From Oscillospiraceae bacterium (lineage in GTDB: Bacteria > Bacillota > Clostridia > Oscillospirales > Oscillospiraceae), in contig JAAWBZ010000077.1 of the NCBI GenBank assembly GCA_022792945.1, positions 1-64,000 of the forward strand: a stretch of DNA of 64,000 nucleotides. The letters run 5' to 3'. Positions 34,131-42,931 of this stretch are shown here, piece after piece (position 1 is the first letter of the stretch; each line of letters opens with the position of its first letter). Both the position numbers and the translations under genes were made by a program. The notes under the pieces are model-generated. The model was not told the DNA's origin. It was given only the letters and a program-made list of their open reading frames with translations, and searched no databases.

Positions 34131-35693
34131 ATGAAAAAACCGGTAGTTTTAGTGATTATGGACGGCGTGGGCCGCGGCGACGGCGGACCCGGCGACGCGG
34201 TAAAGCAGGCCCGGACGCCCAATCTGGACCGTCTGCTGGCCACCTGCCCCCATACCTATCTCAAGGCCCACGGCACCGCCGTCGGCCTGCCCTCTGACGA
34301 GGACATGGGCAACTCCGAGGTGGGCCACAACGCCCTTGGCTGCGGACAGGTCTACGCCCAGGGCGCCAAGCTGGTCACCGAGAGCATTCAGTCCGGCGCA
34401 CTGTTCCGCTCCAAGACCTGGCTGCGCCTGGCCGACAACGCCAAGGCGGGCAAAACACTCCACTTCCTGGGCCTTCTGTCCGACGGCAACGTCCATTCCA
34501 ATATCGCCCACCTCTTCGCCATGCTCCGCCATGCCAAGGATGAGGGCATCCGCCGTGTCCGCTGCCACATCCTGCTGGACGGCCGCGACGTGCCGGCTAC
34601 CTCGGCGCTGGAGTACGTGCAGCAGCTGGAGGACGTCCTGGCGGGGCTGCGCGGCGGCGAATATGATTACCGCATCGCCTCTGGCGGCGGGCGCATGACC
34701 ATCACCATGGACCGCTACGAGGCCAACTGGCCCATGGTGGCCCTGGGCTGGAAGACCCACGTGCAGGGCGAGGGCCGGCAGTTCGCCGACGCCAAGACCG
34801 CCATCGAGACCTTCCGCCAGGAGACCGGCTGCATCGACCAGGACCTGCCGCCCTTCGTCATCGCCGAGGATGGTCAGCCCGTAGGCCCCATTGCCAACGG
34901 CGACAGTGTGATCCTCTACAACTTCCGCGGCGACCGCGCCCAGGAGATCTCCCTGGCCTTCGACCGCAAGGACTTTGACAAATTCGACCGCGGCGACTAT
35001 ACCGGCGTGGAGTTCGCCGGGATGCTGGAGTACGACGGCGACCTGAAGATCCCCAACAGCTATCTGGTGGAGCCGCCGGTGATCCAGAACACCCTCACCG
35101 AGGTCCTCTGCGCCCACGGCATCCGGGAGTACGCCCTCAGCGAGACGCAGAAGTACGGCCACGTGACCTACTTCTGGAACGGCAACCGCTCGGGCAAGGT
35201 GGACGCCGCCCTGGAGACCTACGAGGAGATCCCCTCCGACGTGATCCCCTTCGACCAAGCCCCGGCCATGAAGTCGGTGGAGATCACCGACCATATGGTG
35301 GCGGCCATGGCCTCCCATCAGTACGACTTCCTGCGCTGCAACTTCCCCAACGGCGACATGGTGGGCCACACCGGCTCCCTGCCGGCGGCCATCGCCGCCA
35401 TGGAGTTCGTGGACCAGGGCCTGGGCCGCATCCTGGAGGCCGCCGACCGCTGCGGCTACGCCGTCTGCGTCACCGCCGACCACGGCAACGCCGACCAGAT
35501 GACCGAAACCAAGAAGGGCAAGACCTCGGTGCGCACCGCCCACTCCCTTAACGCGGTCCCCTTTATTATCTACGATCCGGACCACACCTACGCCATCCGG
35601 GACGGCGCCTACGGCCTGGCCAACGTCGCCCCCACGCTGGTGAAGCTGATGGACCTCCCCGCTCCGGACTGCTGGGAGAACAGCATGATCTGA
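34131..35693 (+). CDS. gpmI: 2,3-bisphosphoglycerate-independent phosphoglycerate mutase
   Basis: 520 aa Mn-dependent enzyme of the alkaline-phosphatase superfamily converting 3-PG to 2-PG in glycolysis. VIMDGVGRGDG starts the metal-binding core. The phosphoserine site is in MGNSEVGHNALG, HILLDGRDVPATSAL follows, and C-terminal metal ligands are in NFPNGDMVGHTG and TADHGNADQM. Own promoter and terminator, RBS GGAGGAAGTATC. The N-terminal loop DGGPGDAVKQARTPNLD differs from the common NAI pattern, but all visible catalytic motifs are kept. Confidence 0.96.
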   Translation: MKKPVVLVIMDGVGRGDGGPGDAVKQARTPNLDRLLATCPHTYLKAHGTAVGLPSDEDMGNSEVGHNALGCGQVYAQGAKLVTESIQSGALFRSKTWLRLADNAKAGKTLHFLGLLSDGNVHSNIAHLFAMLRHAKDEGIRRVRCHILLDGRDVPATSALEYVQQLEDVLAGLRGGEYDYRIASGGGRMTITMDRYEANWPMVALGWKTHVQGEGRQFADAKTAIETFRQETGCIDQDLPPFVIAEDGQPVGPIANGDSVILYNFRGDRAQEISLAFDRKDFDKFDRGDYTGVEFAGMLEYDGDLKIPNSYLVEPPVIQNTLTEVLCAHGIREYALSETQKYGHVTYFWNGNRSGKVDAALETYEEIPSDVIPFDQAPAMKSVEITDHMVAAMASHQYDFLRCNFPNGDMVGHTGSLPAAIAAMEFVDQGLGRILEAADRCGYAVCVTADHGNADQMTETKKGKTSVRTAHSLNAVPFIIYDPDHTYAIRDGAYGLANVAPTLVKLMDLPAPDCWENSMI

Positions 35694-35703
35694 GCTGCCG
35701 CCG

Positions 35704-35737
35704 AAACGTCCCGATTGATAGGAATCGGGACGTTTTT
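35704..35737 (+). terminator. gpmI terminator
   Basis: AAACGTCCCGATT GATAG GAATCGGGACGTTTTT. Confidence 0.9.
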
Positions 35738-35772
35738 CCCGCAAAAAAGCCCCAGGCCTGTTAAGATTCTCC

Positions 35773-35801
35773 TTGTGCTTTCCGGAAAAATGCAGTACAA
35801 T
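35773..35801 (+). promoter_or_regulatory. Promoter of asp23-fakA operon
   Basis: TTGTGC, 17 bp, TACAAT, 38 bp before the asp23-like start. Confidence 0.65.
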
Positions 35802-35838
35802 AGAGAACAAGCATTTCAGCAAAAGGGGGTAGCCTGCC

Positions 35839-36192
35839 ATGATTCGTCACCGCACGGACAAAGGCGCGATTTCGGTAGACAGCTCTGTCTACACCAATAT
35901 TGCGGGCGCAGCCGCATCCAACTGCTTTGGCGTCAAGGGCATGGCGGTCCGGTCCATGACCGACGGCCTGGTGCACCTGCTGCGCCGGGAGGCCATGAAC
36001 AAGGGTGTGCGCGTCGTCTTTCATGACGACCGGTCGATTTCCATTGACCTGCACATCGTCATCGACCACGGCGTCAACATCAGCGCCGTCTCCTCGGCTA
36101 TCATGGATGAGGTCCGTTACGTCGTTGCAAAATCGACCGGTGCAGAGGTAAAAGCAGTCAATGTCTATGTGGACTCCATGACTGTGGACTAA
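35839..36192 (+). CDS. Asp23/Gls24 family envelope stress-response protein
   Basis: 117 aa. Typical Asp23/YloU sequence: GAISVDSSVYTNIAGAAASNCFGVKGMA, SIDLHIVIDHGVNISAVSSAIMDEVRYVV, and KAVNVYVDSMTVD. Members sit near the membrane and are linked to cell-envelope homeostasis. RBS AAAGGGGGTAGCCTGCC. Directly upstream of the fakA gene, the conserved yloU-yloV arrangement, probably co-transcribed. Confidence 0.93.
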   Translation: MIRHRTDKGAISVDSSVYTNIAGAAASNCFGVKGMAVRSMTDGLVHLLRREAMNKGVRVVFHDDRSISIDLHIVIDHGVNISAVSSAIMDEVRYVVAKSTGAEVKAVNVYVDSMTVD

Positions 36193-36225
36193 TACGCGGA
36201 TGATCCGCATACGGAGGTGTCACCA

Positions 36226-37881
36226 TTGAGGCAAACCATCGACGGCGCGGCATTCCGCCGCATGATCTTCAGCGCCGCTGCCTCTATCGAGATCCATAAG
36301 CAGCAAATCAACGAATTGAACGTGTTCCCTGTGCCGGACGGCGACACGGGCACCAATATGAGCATGACCATCGGCACCGCCTGCGCCGACCTGCGCAAGC
36401 TGGACGCGCCCACTCTGACCCGGGCCGCCGATACCACGGCCTCAGCCCTGCTGCGGGGCGCCCGTGGGAACTCCGGCGTCATTCTGTCGCTGCTCTTCCG
36501 GGGCTTTGCCAAGGCCCTCAAGGGCAAGAGCGAGGGCAGCGGCGCGGACTTCGCCGCCGCGCTCAATGCCGGCGTGGACGCGGCCTACAAGGCCGTGATG
36601 AAGCCCGCCGAGGGCACCATCCTCACCGTTTCCCGCCTCTCCGGCAAGCACGCCGCGGCGGAGGCGGAGGAGAACGACGCGGTGGAGTACGTGATGGAAC
36701 AGGCCATCTCTGCCGCCAAGGCCGCCCTGGCCGAGACCGTCCATCAGAACCCGGTGCTGGAAAAGGCCGGCGTCATCGACGCCGGCGGCATGGGCTTCGT
36801 GATCATTCTGGAGGGGATGCTCTCCAGCCTCCGGGGTCAGGACGTGACCGCCCCCGAGACCGGCGCGCCGCAGCAGGCGGCGGACTTCGCCGCTCTCACC
36901 GACGAGGAAATCACCTTTACCTTCGATACGGTGTTCATCGTCCGCAAGACCTCGGACCTGCCCATCACGGCCTTCCGGAACTACCTGGACTCCATCGGCG
37001 ACAGCCTGGTCATCGGTGAGGACGACGATATGTTCAAGGTCCACGTCCACACCGACATTCCCGGCGCGGCGCTGACCGAGGCGCAGAAGTACGGCACCCT
37101 GGAGCTGGCAAAGATCGAGAACATGCGCACCCAGTACGAGGACATGGCCGCCGGCCGCAAAACCCAAAGCGTGGACGACCTGGAAGCGCCCGCCCCGGCA
37201 GCCCCAGCCGTCGCGCCGCCGGAGAAAAACCTCGGCGTGGTCACGGTCTGTGCCGGCGAGGGACTGGCTGCGGCGTTCCGCGACCTGGGCGTTGACGGTG
37301 TCATCGAGGGCGGGCAGACCATGAACCCCTCCACCGAGGACATCCTCCGGGAGATCAACCGGACGCCGGCAAAGGTGGTGTTCGTTCTGCCCAACAACAA
37401 GAACATCATCATGGCCGCGGAGCAGGCCGTACCCCTCTCGGAGAAGCAGGTGATCGTGATTCCCTCCAAGACCGTCCCCCAGGGCATCACCGCCATGCTC
37501 TCCTTCGAGCCGGAGGGCGCCGTGGAGGACAACACCGCCGCCATGACCAATGCCCTCTCCACCGTGACCACCATGCAGATCACCTACGCCGCCCGGAACT
37601 CCGACTACGACGGCTATGAGATCCACAAGGGCGATTATCTGGCCCTCTACGGCAGCTCCCTGTTCGGCACGGACAAGAATATTGAAAAGCTGCTGAATGA
37701 CCTGGCCCTCCGCGTGGCCCAGGACCAGAAGGAGTTCATCACCATCTTCTACGGCCAGGACATCGACGAGAAAAAGGCTAAAAAGGCCGCGGCGATCTTC
37801 TCCAAGCGCTGCCCCGAGGCGGAGGTCAACCTCCTCTCCGGCGGCCAGCCGGTTTACTACTATTTGATCTCGGCGGAATAG
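36226..37881 (+). CDS. fakA: Fatty acid kinase FakA (DAK2/DhaL domain, YloV)
   Basis: 551 aa. The N-terminal DhaL kinase domain contains NVFPVPDGDTGTNMSMT with the ATP/Mg-binding aspartates and ALLRGARGNSGVILSLLFRG. Then comes a middle domain with HVHTDIPGAALTEAQKYG and a C-terminal FakB-like region. FakA with a FakB partner phosphorylates exogenous fatty acids. No fakB is in the window. The start is TTG (LRQTIDGAAFRRMI) 7 bases after GGAGGT; the GTG in the ORF track lies inside that RBS. It follows asp23 by 33 bp. Confidence 0.92.
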   Translation: MRQTIDGAAFRRMIFSAAASIEIHKQQINELNVFPVPDGDTGTNMSMTIGTACADLRKLDAPTLTRAADTTASALLRGARGNSGVILSLLFRGFAKALKGKSEGSGADFAAALNAGVDAAYKAVMKPAEGTILTVSRLSGKHAAAEAEENDAVEYVMEQAISAAKAALAETVHQNPVLEKAGVIDAGGMGFVIILEGMLSSLRGQDVTAPETGAPQQAADFAALTDEEITFTFDTVFIVRKTSDLPITAFRNYLDSIGDSLVIGEDDDMFKVHVHTDIPGAALTEAQKYGTLELAKIENMRTQYEDMAAGRKTQSVDDLEAPAPAAPAVAPPEKNLGVVTVCAGEGLAAAFRDLGVDGVIEGGQTMNPSTEDILREINRTPAKVVFVLPNNKNIIMAAEQAVPLSEKQVIVIPSKTVPQGITAMLSFEPEGAVEDNTAAMTNALSTVTTMQITYAARNSDYDGYEIHKGDYLALYGSSLFGTDKNIEKLLNDLALRVAQDQKEFITIFYGQDIDEKKAKKAAAIFSKRCPEAEVNLLSGGQPVYYYLISAE

Positions 37882-37894
37882 CCGCAAACGCACC

Positions 37895-37932
37895 GGCCCC
37901 CGCAGGCGCTGCCTGCGGGGGCCATTTTATTT
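37895..37932 (+). terminator. fakA terminator
   Basis: GGCCCCCGCAGGC GCT GCCTGCGGGGGCC followed by ATTTTATTT. It lies between the convergent fakA and htrA genes. Confidence 0.85.
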
Positions 37933-37954
37933 CGATAAATTCCAAAACCGGAAT

Positions 37955-39319
37955 TTAATTGCCAAAGAAGAAGCTGAAGGGATTCCGCGAAGCGCCGTCC
38001 TGCCGGGGCGTCTCCTGGGGAGCCTCCGCAGGCGCGTCGTCCTGCGGCGCCTCCGGCGCGGTCCCCGCTTCCTCGGGAACCTTCTCGTCCAGCACCGCAT
38101 CCAGCTCCAAGGTCTGGCCGGCACGGTAGATGCTGATGGTCACGCTTTCCCCTGCCCTGTGCTGCTTCAGCGCGCCGGCCAGCTCGGAATAGGTGGTGAC
38201 CTCCGTGCCGCTCAGACCGGTGATAATGTCGCCGGTCTGCACGCCGGCCTTGTCTGCGCAGCTGCCCTCGGTGACGCTGTCCACCAGACAGCCCATGGGC
38301 AGGCCGTAGTAGGAGGCGGTGTTGGCGTCCAAGTCCTTGAGGGTCACGCCCAGGTACGCCTGCCCGGTGACATAGCCGTATGCCTGGAGATCCCGGACGA
38401 TGGCCATGACGTCGTCGATGGGGATGGCGAAGCCGATGCCCTCGATGATGGTGCCGGAGGAAGTCTGACCGGAGTACTTGGCGGTGGTGATGCCGACGAC
38501 GTTGCCGTTCATGTCAAAGAGCGGGCCTCCGGAGTTGCCGGAGTTGATGGCCGCGTCGGTCTGGAGCATGTTGATGGGCGTGCCGTCGGTGTTGATGGCG
38601 CGGTCCAGGGCGCTGACATAGCCCACGGTCATGGTGAAGGTCAGCTGGCCCAGGGGATTGCCGATGGCGGCCACCCGGTCGCCCACCGCCACGGAGTCGG
38701 AGCTTCCGATGGCCACCGGCTTGAGCCCTGCGGCGTCCACCTTCAGAAGCGCCACATCGTTGCTGGCGTCGCTGCCCACCACCTCCGCGTCGTAGCTGGT
38801 GCCGTCATACAGGGCGATCTTCACAGAGCTGGCTCCGGAGATCACATGGTGGTTCGTGACGACGTAGCCGTCCTCCGAGATGATGAAGCCGGAGCCGGAC
38901 GCGGCAAAGGGCGTCTCCTGCCCGAAGATGTTGGTGGTGGTGCCCGAGGTCGTGACGCCCACCACGGAATCGACGTACATGTTGTAGACTTCCTTGGGCG
39001 TCATATTCTTGTCGCCGGTGTTGGTGTGCACCACACTGTTCAAAATCACGTTGGGCTCCTCCGGCGGCTGCTCAGGCGTCTGCACCTCCGAGGCCGCGGG
39101 GGCCTGTGTGTGGATAAAGTAGGCCGTCAGCGCGCCGCCGCCCACGCCGCCCAGCAGCGCGCAGGAGAGGGCCAGGGCCGTCACCTTCAGCGCGGTGTGC
39201 CGCTTTTTTGGCTTCTTGCCGTCGTCCTGCGACGCAGGCGGGGACGGTACCTGGAAATTGTTCTGTTCCGGCTCCGCCGGCTCAAAGCTGTAGGGGATAT
39301 ATTCATGATCTTCGTACAT
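37955..39319 (-). CDS. HtrA/DegP-type membrane-anchored serine protease with PDZ domain
   Basis: 454 aa. Cytoplasmic Pro/Asp-rich N-terminus, one membrane anchor at about residues 45-68 (VTALALSCALLGGVGGGALTA), trypsin-like domain about 110-315, PDZ domain about 320-410, and a Pro/Ala-rich tail. The catalytic triad is visible: His in VTNHHVI, Asp in SNDVALLKV and Ser in GNSGGPLF. It degrades or refolds misfolded exported proteins. RBS AAGGAGTGGCAAGCG. A 7-bp dyad upstream may be an operator. Confidence 0.94.
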   Translation of the reverse strand: MYEDHEYIPYSFEPAEPEQNNFQVPSPPASQDDGKKPKKRHTALKVTALALSCALLGGVGGGALTAYFIHTQAPAASEVQTPEQPPEEPNVILNSVVHTNTGDKNMTPKEVYNMYVDSVVGVTTSGTTTNIFGQETPFAASGSGFIISEDGYVVTNHHVISGASSVKIALYDGTSYDAEVVGSDASNDVALLKVDAAGLKPVAIGSSDSVAVGDRVAAIGNPLGQLTFTMTVGYVSALDRAINTDGTPINMLQTDAAINSGNSGGPLFDMNGNVVGITTAKYSGQTSSGTIIEGIGFAIPIDDVMAIVRDLQAYGYVTGQAYLGVTLKDLDANTASYYGLPMGCLVDSVTEGSCADKAGVQTGDIITGLSGTEVTTYSELAGALKQHRAGESVTISIYRAGQTLELDAVLDEKVPEEAGTAPEAPQDDAPAEAPQETPRQDGASRNPFSFFFGN

Positions 39320-39364
39320 CGCTTGCCACTCCTTCGCAAACCTTGCTTTGTTCTTATGATGCCA

Positions 39365-39383
39365 TCATAATCTGGAATTATGA
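39365..39383. promoter_or_regulatory. Dyad upstream of htrA, candidate operator
   Basis: TCATAAT CTGGA ATTATGA, a perfect 7-bp inverted repeat about 46 bp before the htrA start, overlapping -10-like sequences. Regulator unknown. Confidence 0.35.
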
Positions 39384-39454
39384 CGAAAGTATGACCAGTT
39401 CCGGAAAAATTTTTGAACTATTTTTCCCGAATTTATGAACGCACCGCGTAAACA

Positions 39455-39481
39455 GGGAGGACCGCCGCCGGTGGTCCTCCC
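39455..39481. terminator. GC-rich hairpin after the hydrogenase gene
   Basis: GGGAGGACC / GGTCCTCCC with an inner GCCGCCGGT loop. The T run is weak on both strands, so it is a terminator or transcript-end stabiliser of modest strength. Confidence 0.5.
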
Positions 39482-39487
39482 GTTCGT

Positions 39488-40996
39488 TCATTTTTCCAGT
39501 TCCGGCAGCGCCGCCTCATACTTGGAATCCAGGGCGTTCTGCTCCGGCGCCTCCTTCTTGTACCGGGAGACCAGCTCAGCGGACTTGGCGATGGGCCGGA
39601 TGGTGCCGGCGCCGCCCACGCAGCCGCCGGGACAGCCCATGCCCTCCAGCAGATACCCGTTGTACTTCCCCGCCCGGGCCAGGGTCAGCAGCTTCCGGCA
39701 GTCCCGCAGGCCCTCGGCGTGGGCCACGGGGATCTCGCGGCCCGGCTCCCAGCGGCGGATCACGTCGGCCACCGCCGCGGCCACGCCCCCCGCCACTGCA
39801 AAGCCCCGGCCCGCGCCGGTGCCCTCCATCAGCGGGTCGTCGTCCTCCAGCTCCTCGAAGTGGATGTCCTTGGCCTCGAACATCCCCTGTAATTCCTCAA
39901 AGGTCAGCACAAAGTCCACGTCGCTGCGGATGTTGGCCCGGCTGGCCTCCAGCTTCTTGGCCGCGCAGGGGCCGATGAACACGATCTTGCTGCCGGGGTA
40001 CTTCTTCTTCTCCAGCCGCGCCGTCAGCACCATGGGCGTCAGGGCCATGGAGATGCAGTGGGCGTACTCAGGATAGAGCTTGGTGGCCATATCGTACCAC
40101 GCCGGGCAGCAGGAGGTAGCCATGAAGGGCTGCTCTGCCGGGACCTTCTCCAGGAAGTCCTTGGCCTCCTCAATGGTGCACAGGTCCGCGCCCACCGCCA
40201 CCTCGGTCACATGGTGGAAGCCCAGCCTCTTCATCCCCGCCGTCAGCTTCTCCGGCGTGGAATACGGCCCGAACTGGCCCACAAAGGCCGGGGCCACCAA
40301 GGCAATCACCGGGTCGCCGCGCTTGATGGCGTGGATCAGCTGGAAGATTTGCCCCTTGTCCACGATGGCCCCGAAGGGGCAGTTGACCAGGCACATGCCG
40401 CAGGAGACGCACTTGTCGTAGTTGATCCTGGCCCGGCCGTACTCGTCGGACTCGATGGCGTCCATGCCGCAGGCCTGCACACAGGGCCGCTCCAGCTTGA
40501 CAATGGCGTTGTAGGGACAGGCGGCGGCGCACTTGCCGCACTTGATGCACTTGTTCTGGTCGATCTCCGACTTGCCCCGGTGGAAGCGGATGGCGTCCTT
40601 GGGACAGGCCAGGTGGCAGTTCTGCGCCAGACAGCTCTGGCAGTACTCACTCACCCGGTACTGCTTGGTGGGGCAGGCGTTGCAGGCGTAGTTGATGATG
40701 TTGATGAGGGGCGGATCGTAGTATTTTTCAGCGATGGCGCTCTCCTCCACGCCGTCGGAGAGCATGCTGTGCTCCTGCACCGGCCGGAGCGGCAGGCCCA
40801 TGGCCAGCCGGACGCGCTCGCCGGCGATGGCGCGCTCGAGGAAGATGGATTCCCGGTGGGCCGCCACCTCCCCAGGGGCGATCACGTAGGGCAGCTTCTC
40901 TATCCGCGCATAGTCGCCGCCCTCATAAGCCAGACGCGCCACCTCAGTGAATACTTTTTTCCGAATCTGGGTCACGGTTGAAGGAACTCCCCGCAT
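39488..40996 (-). CDS. Monomeric [FeFe] hydrogenase (group B-type)
   Basis: 502 aa. The N-terminal half holds several Fe-S cluster motifs (CNACP, CQSCLAQNCHLACP, CIKCGKCAAACP, CVSCGMCLVNCP). The C-terminal half has the three H-cluster signatures: L1 TSCCPAW, L2 FIGPCAAKKLEA, and L3 EGMGCPGGCVGG. L1 with TSCCP instead of TSCSP and L2 with GPC instead of MPC mark the group B lineage. It likely exchanges electrons with ferredoxin to make or consume H2. Maturases HydE/F/G are not in the window. RBS AAGGAAGGGTGTC; strong own promoter. Confidence 0.88.
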   Translation of the reverse strand: MRGVPSTVTQIRKKVFTEVARLAYEGGDYARIEKLPYVIAPGEVAAHRESIFLERAIAGERVRLAMGLPLRPVQEHSMLSDGVEESAIAEKYYDPPLINIINYACNACPTKQYRVSEYCQSCLAQNCHLACPKDAIRFHRGKSEIDQNKCIKCGKCAAACPYNAIVKLERPCVQACGMDAIESDEYGRARINYDKCVSCGMCLVNCPFGAIVDKGQIFQLIHAIKRGDPVIALVAPAFVGQFGPYSTPEKLTAGMKRLGFHHVTEVAVGADLCTIEEAKDFLEKVPAEQPFMATSCCPAWYDMATKLYPEYAHCISMALTPMVLTARLEKKKYPGSKIVFIGPCAAKKLEASRANIRSDVDFVLTFEELQGMFEAKDIHFEELEDDDPLMEGTGAGRGFAVAGGVAAAVADVIRRWEPGREIPVAHAEGLRDCRKLLTLARAGKYNGYLLEGMGCPGGCVGGAGTIRPIAKSAELVSRYKKEAPEQNALDSKYEAALPELEK

Positions 40997-41055
40997 GACA
41001 CCCTTCCTTTCTTTTGCCGAGGCGGCGCAGCGCCGCCGTTTCCGTCTACGGTGTC

Positions 41056-41084
41056 ATTTTACGATGTTCCCGCGCCGTTGTCAA
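41056..41084 (-). promoter_or_regulatory. Promoter of the [FeFe] hydrogenase
   Basis: Minus strand TTGACA, 17 bp, TAAAAT. The leader carries the hairpin GGCGGCGCAGCGCCGCC (41021-41037). Confidence 0.7.
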
Positions 41085-41124
41085 TAACCAACACCGCCTG
41101 GCGCGGGCCAGGCGGTGTGAAAGG

Positions 41125-42642
41125 TCATTTCATGATCGGGATCAGCAGCATCCCCGCGGGCCTTGCGCTCTCGTCGCCAAGGCCGTTGGCGGCGCAGATG
41201 GCCTCAATGGTGGTCCGGCAGCGCTTGGCCAGGCTCCAGAGGCTCTCGTCGGCGTCGGCCGGCCGCAGAATCACCGAGGGACGGTCCGCGCTGGACAGGC
41301 GCTCGTCGCCCAGCGTTCCGCCGCAGAGGGTCTCCAGCCCCTGCCGGGTCATGGTATCCAGCGTGAAGACCACCGTACAGCGAATCTCCAGCCCATCCCC
41401 CGAGGGCACGGCGAAGGCCTCGCCGGAGAGCCGCGCCGTCGGGCGGCAGAAGCAGGTCTCGGCGATCTCCGTCCGGCAGGCGGACTCCATCCGAGCCGTG
41501 ACGCCCTGAACCTCGTCGTTCTCGTCGAGATAGAGAACGCTGGCGGTCATGGGCAGCGTGACGATCACCTGCTCCCCCTCCTGCCGGACCGCCGGGTCGT
41601 CCAGATAGACCTGGACATCCAGGATCGACTTCACCGGGGCCTGGACGGCGGTACGTACCGTCTCGGTGAAATTCTGGCGGTCCAGCCGGCCCGAAGCCTC
41701 CAGCCGCTTCCACTGAGGCGTGAAATCGTGGTAGAGGCTGTAGGCGTCCTCCAAAACCTCCAGGCTGTCCCGGCCGATGACCGTGCACTGGGCCAGCAGC
41801 TGGAGGTTAATCAGCAGACGCCTGCCCTGCCCGTTGGCGTCCTCAACGCTCAGGTCCGTCAGGGCGATGGCGGTTTCCAGCTCCTCGTCGTCGTCGTACT
41901 CCTGCTCCATTTCCACATACTGGGAGAACGGCAGCTGGCACGTCCAGGATACCAGCTCGTCGTCCTCGGTGAGGTAGAGCAGCTTGAGGAGCACGTTCCC
42001 CTTGAACACCGCCTTGCTGCCCACCATTTTGGCGTCCACCACCTCCAGGGAGGCCAGGTATTTGCACAGCTCCTTCATGGGCGCGCGCCCCGCGGGCAGC
42101 TCGGCCTCCTCGGTCATGGTGAAGCCCTTTTCCGCCGTCTCCCGGGCGCGGATCACCGGGTACTCGCTGGCGCGTACCTGGAGGTCGGCGTCCTCCGAGG
42201 GGACGTAGCTGCAAAGCTCCTGGGTGGCAGGCTCGTAGCCGGTGACGGTGCCGCAGAGGTTCACACGCACCATGACCTTCCGGGAGTTCATGATCCGCGC
42301 GTCCACGCTGCGGACGCGGCAGTCCGCGCAGACCCGGGTGTTCTCCGACAGCAGATCGCCCTCCAGCTTGATGGTGAAGGGGATGTAGACGTGCAGCGAC
42401 CTCGGCGGCGTGCCGTCCTCCGGCGCGTAGAGCACCCCGGCGTGGATGCCCCCGGAGACGCTGACGCCGCCGCTGCGGTAGTCCTTCCCCCGCAGGACCA
42501 CCGAGCCGTAGGCGTCCAGAATGCGCTCGGCATCCGGGAAGCTGTCCGGCACGATGGTCTCCGCCGTCTCCTCCTGGGAGATGGGGGCGCAGAGGACCTC
42601 CCGCAGAAAGCCGGCGGGCTTGGTTTCAAATAAAAGCTCCAT
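41125..42642 (-). CDS. SPOCS (DUF3794) domain protein with C-terminal LysM-like domain
   Basis: 505 aa. At least two DUF3794/SPOCS repeats: one about residues 30-150 (VSVSGGIHAGVLYAPEDG...VHVYIPFTIKLEG), and another in the C-terminal half (ILDVQVYLDDPAVRQEGEQVIV). A final LysM-like segment, SLWSLAKRCRTTIEAICAANGL, ends the protein. The SPOCS domain occurs in spore-coat proteins of the SpoVID/SafA type and in clostridial sporulation proteins. There is no signal peptide. Start MELLFETKPAG after AGGAGTGAGAGCA. Probably mother-cell expressed; I could not fix a sporulation promoter. Confidence 0.88.
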   Translation of the reverse strand: MELLFETKPAGFLREVLCAPISQEETAETIVPDSFPDAERILDAYGSVVLRGKDYRSGGVSVSGGIHAGVLYAPEDGTPPRSLHVYIPFTIKLEGDLLSENTRVCADCRVRSVDARIMNSRKVMVRVNLCGTVTGYEPATQELCSYVPSEDADLQVRASEYPVIRARETAEKGFTMTEEAELPAGRAPMKELCKYLASLEVVDAKMVGSKAVFKGNVLLKLLYLTEDDELVSWTCQLPFSQYVEMEQEYDDDEELETAIALTDLSVEDANGQGRRLLINLQLLAQCTVIGRDSLEVLEDAYSLYHDFTPQWKRLEASGRLDRQNFTETVRTAVQAPVKSILDVQVYLDDPAVRQEGEQVIVTLPMTASVLYLDENDEVQGVTARMESACRTEIAETCFCRPTARLSGEAFAVPSGDGLEIRCTVVFTLDTMTRQGLETLCGGTLGDERLSSADRPSVILRPADADESLWSLAKRCRTTIEAICAANGLGDESARPAGMLLIPIMK

Positions 42643-42731
42643 TGCTCTCACTCCTCGCATATTCTTGCGGTTCCGGCACGCGCCGGCGCTTCGCTATGCC
42701 AATATATACGCGGGGTGGGACAACTTTATGC

Positions 42732-42884
42732 CTAATCCGATTGCTGGCTGATGAGCCACCCCAGGGCAATGAGCACCACTGCCAGCAGCACCGTCCAGAA
42801 GCTCCTGGGAATCAGCATGGACAGCAGCAGCCCCGCCCCCAGGGCCATGAGAATGTTGCCGATGGTCTTGGTTCGCCTGCACAT
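42732..42884 (-). CDS. Small membrane protein, unknown
   Basis: 50 aa, too short for the ORF track. Begins MCRRTKTIGNILMALGAGLL, a basic start followed by two hydrophobic helices separated by IPRSFW, and ends LISQQSD. GGAGGCGG lies 4 bases before ATG. It lies 47 bp downstream of thiN and 90 bp upstream of the SPOCS gene on the same strand, so it may be the last gene of the thiN unit. Similar short two-helix proteins follow thiN in other clostridia as far as I recall; no function known. Confidence 0.6.
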   Translation of the reverse strand: MCRRTKTIGNILMALGAGLLLSMLIPRSFWTVLLAVVLIALGWLISQQSD

Positions 42885-42931
42885 AAAACCGCCTCCTGCG
42901 TACAGTATACGCAGAAGGCGGCGAAAATGAC

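Noticed and set aside
34149-35840. 563-aa minus-strand ORF
   Set aside because: Shadow of gpmI; continues through the gpmI terminator.
41014-42633. 539-aa plus-strand ORF
   Set aside because: Shadow of the SPOCS gene.
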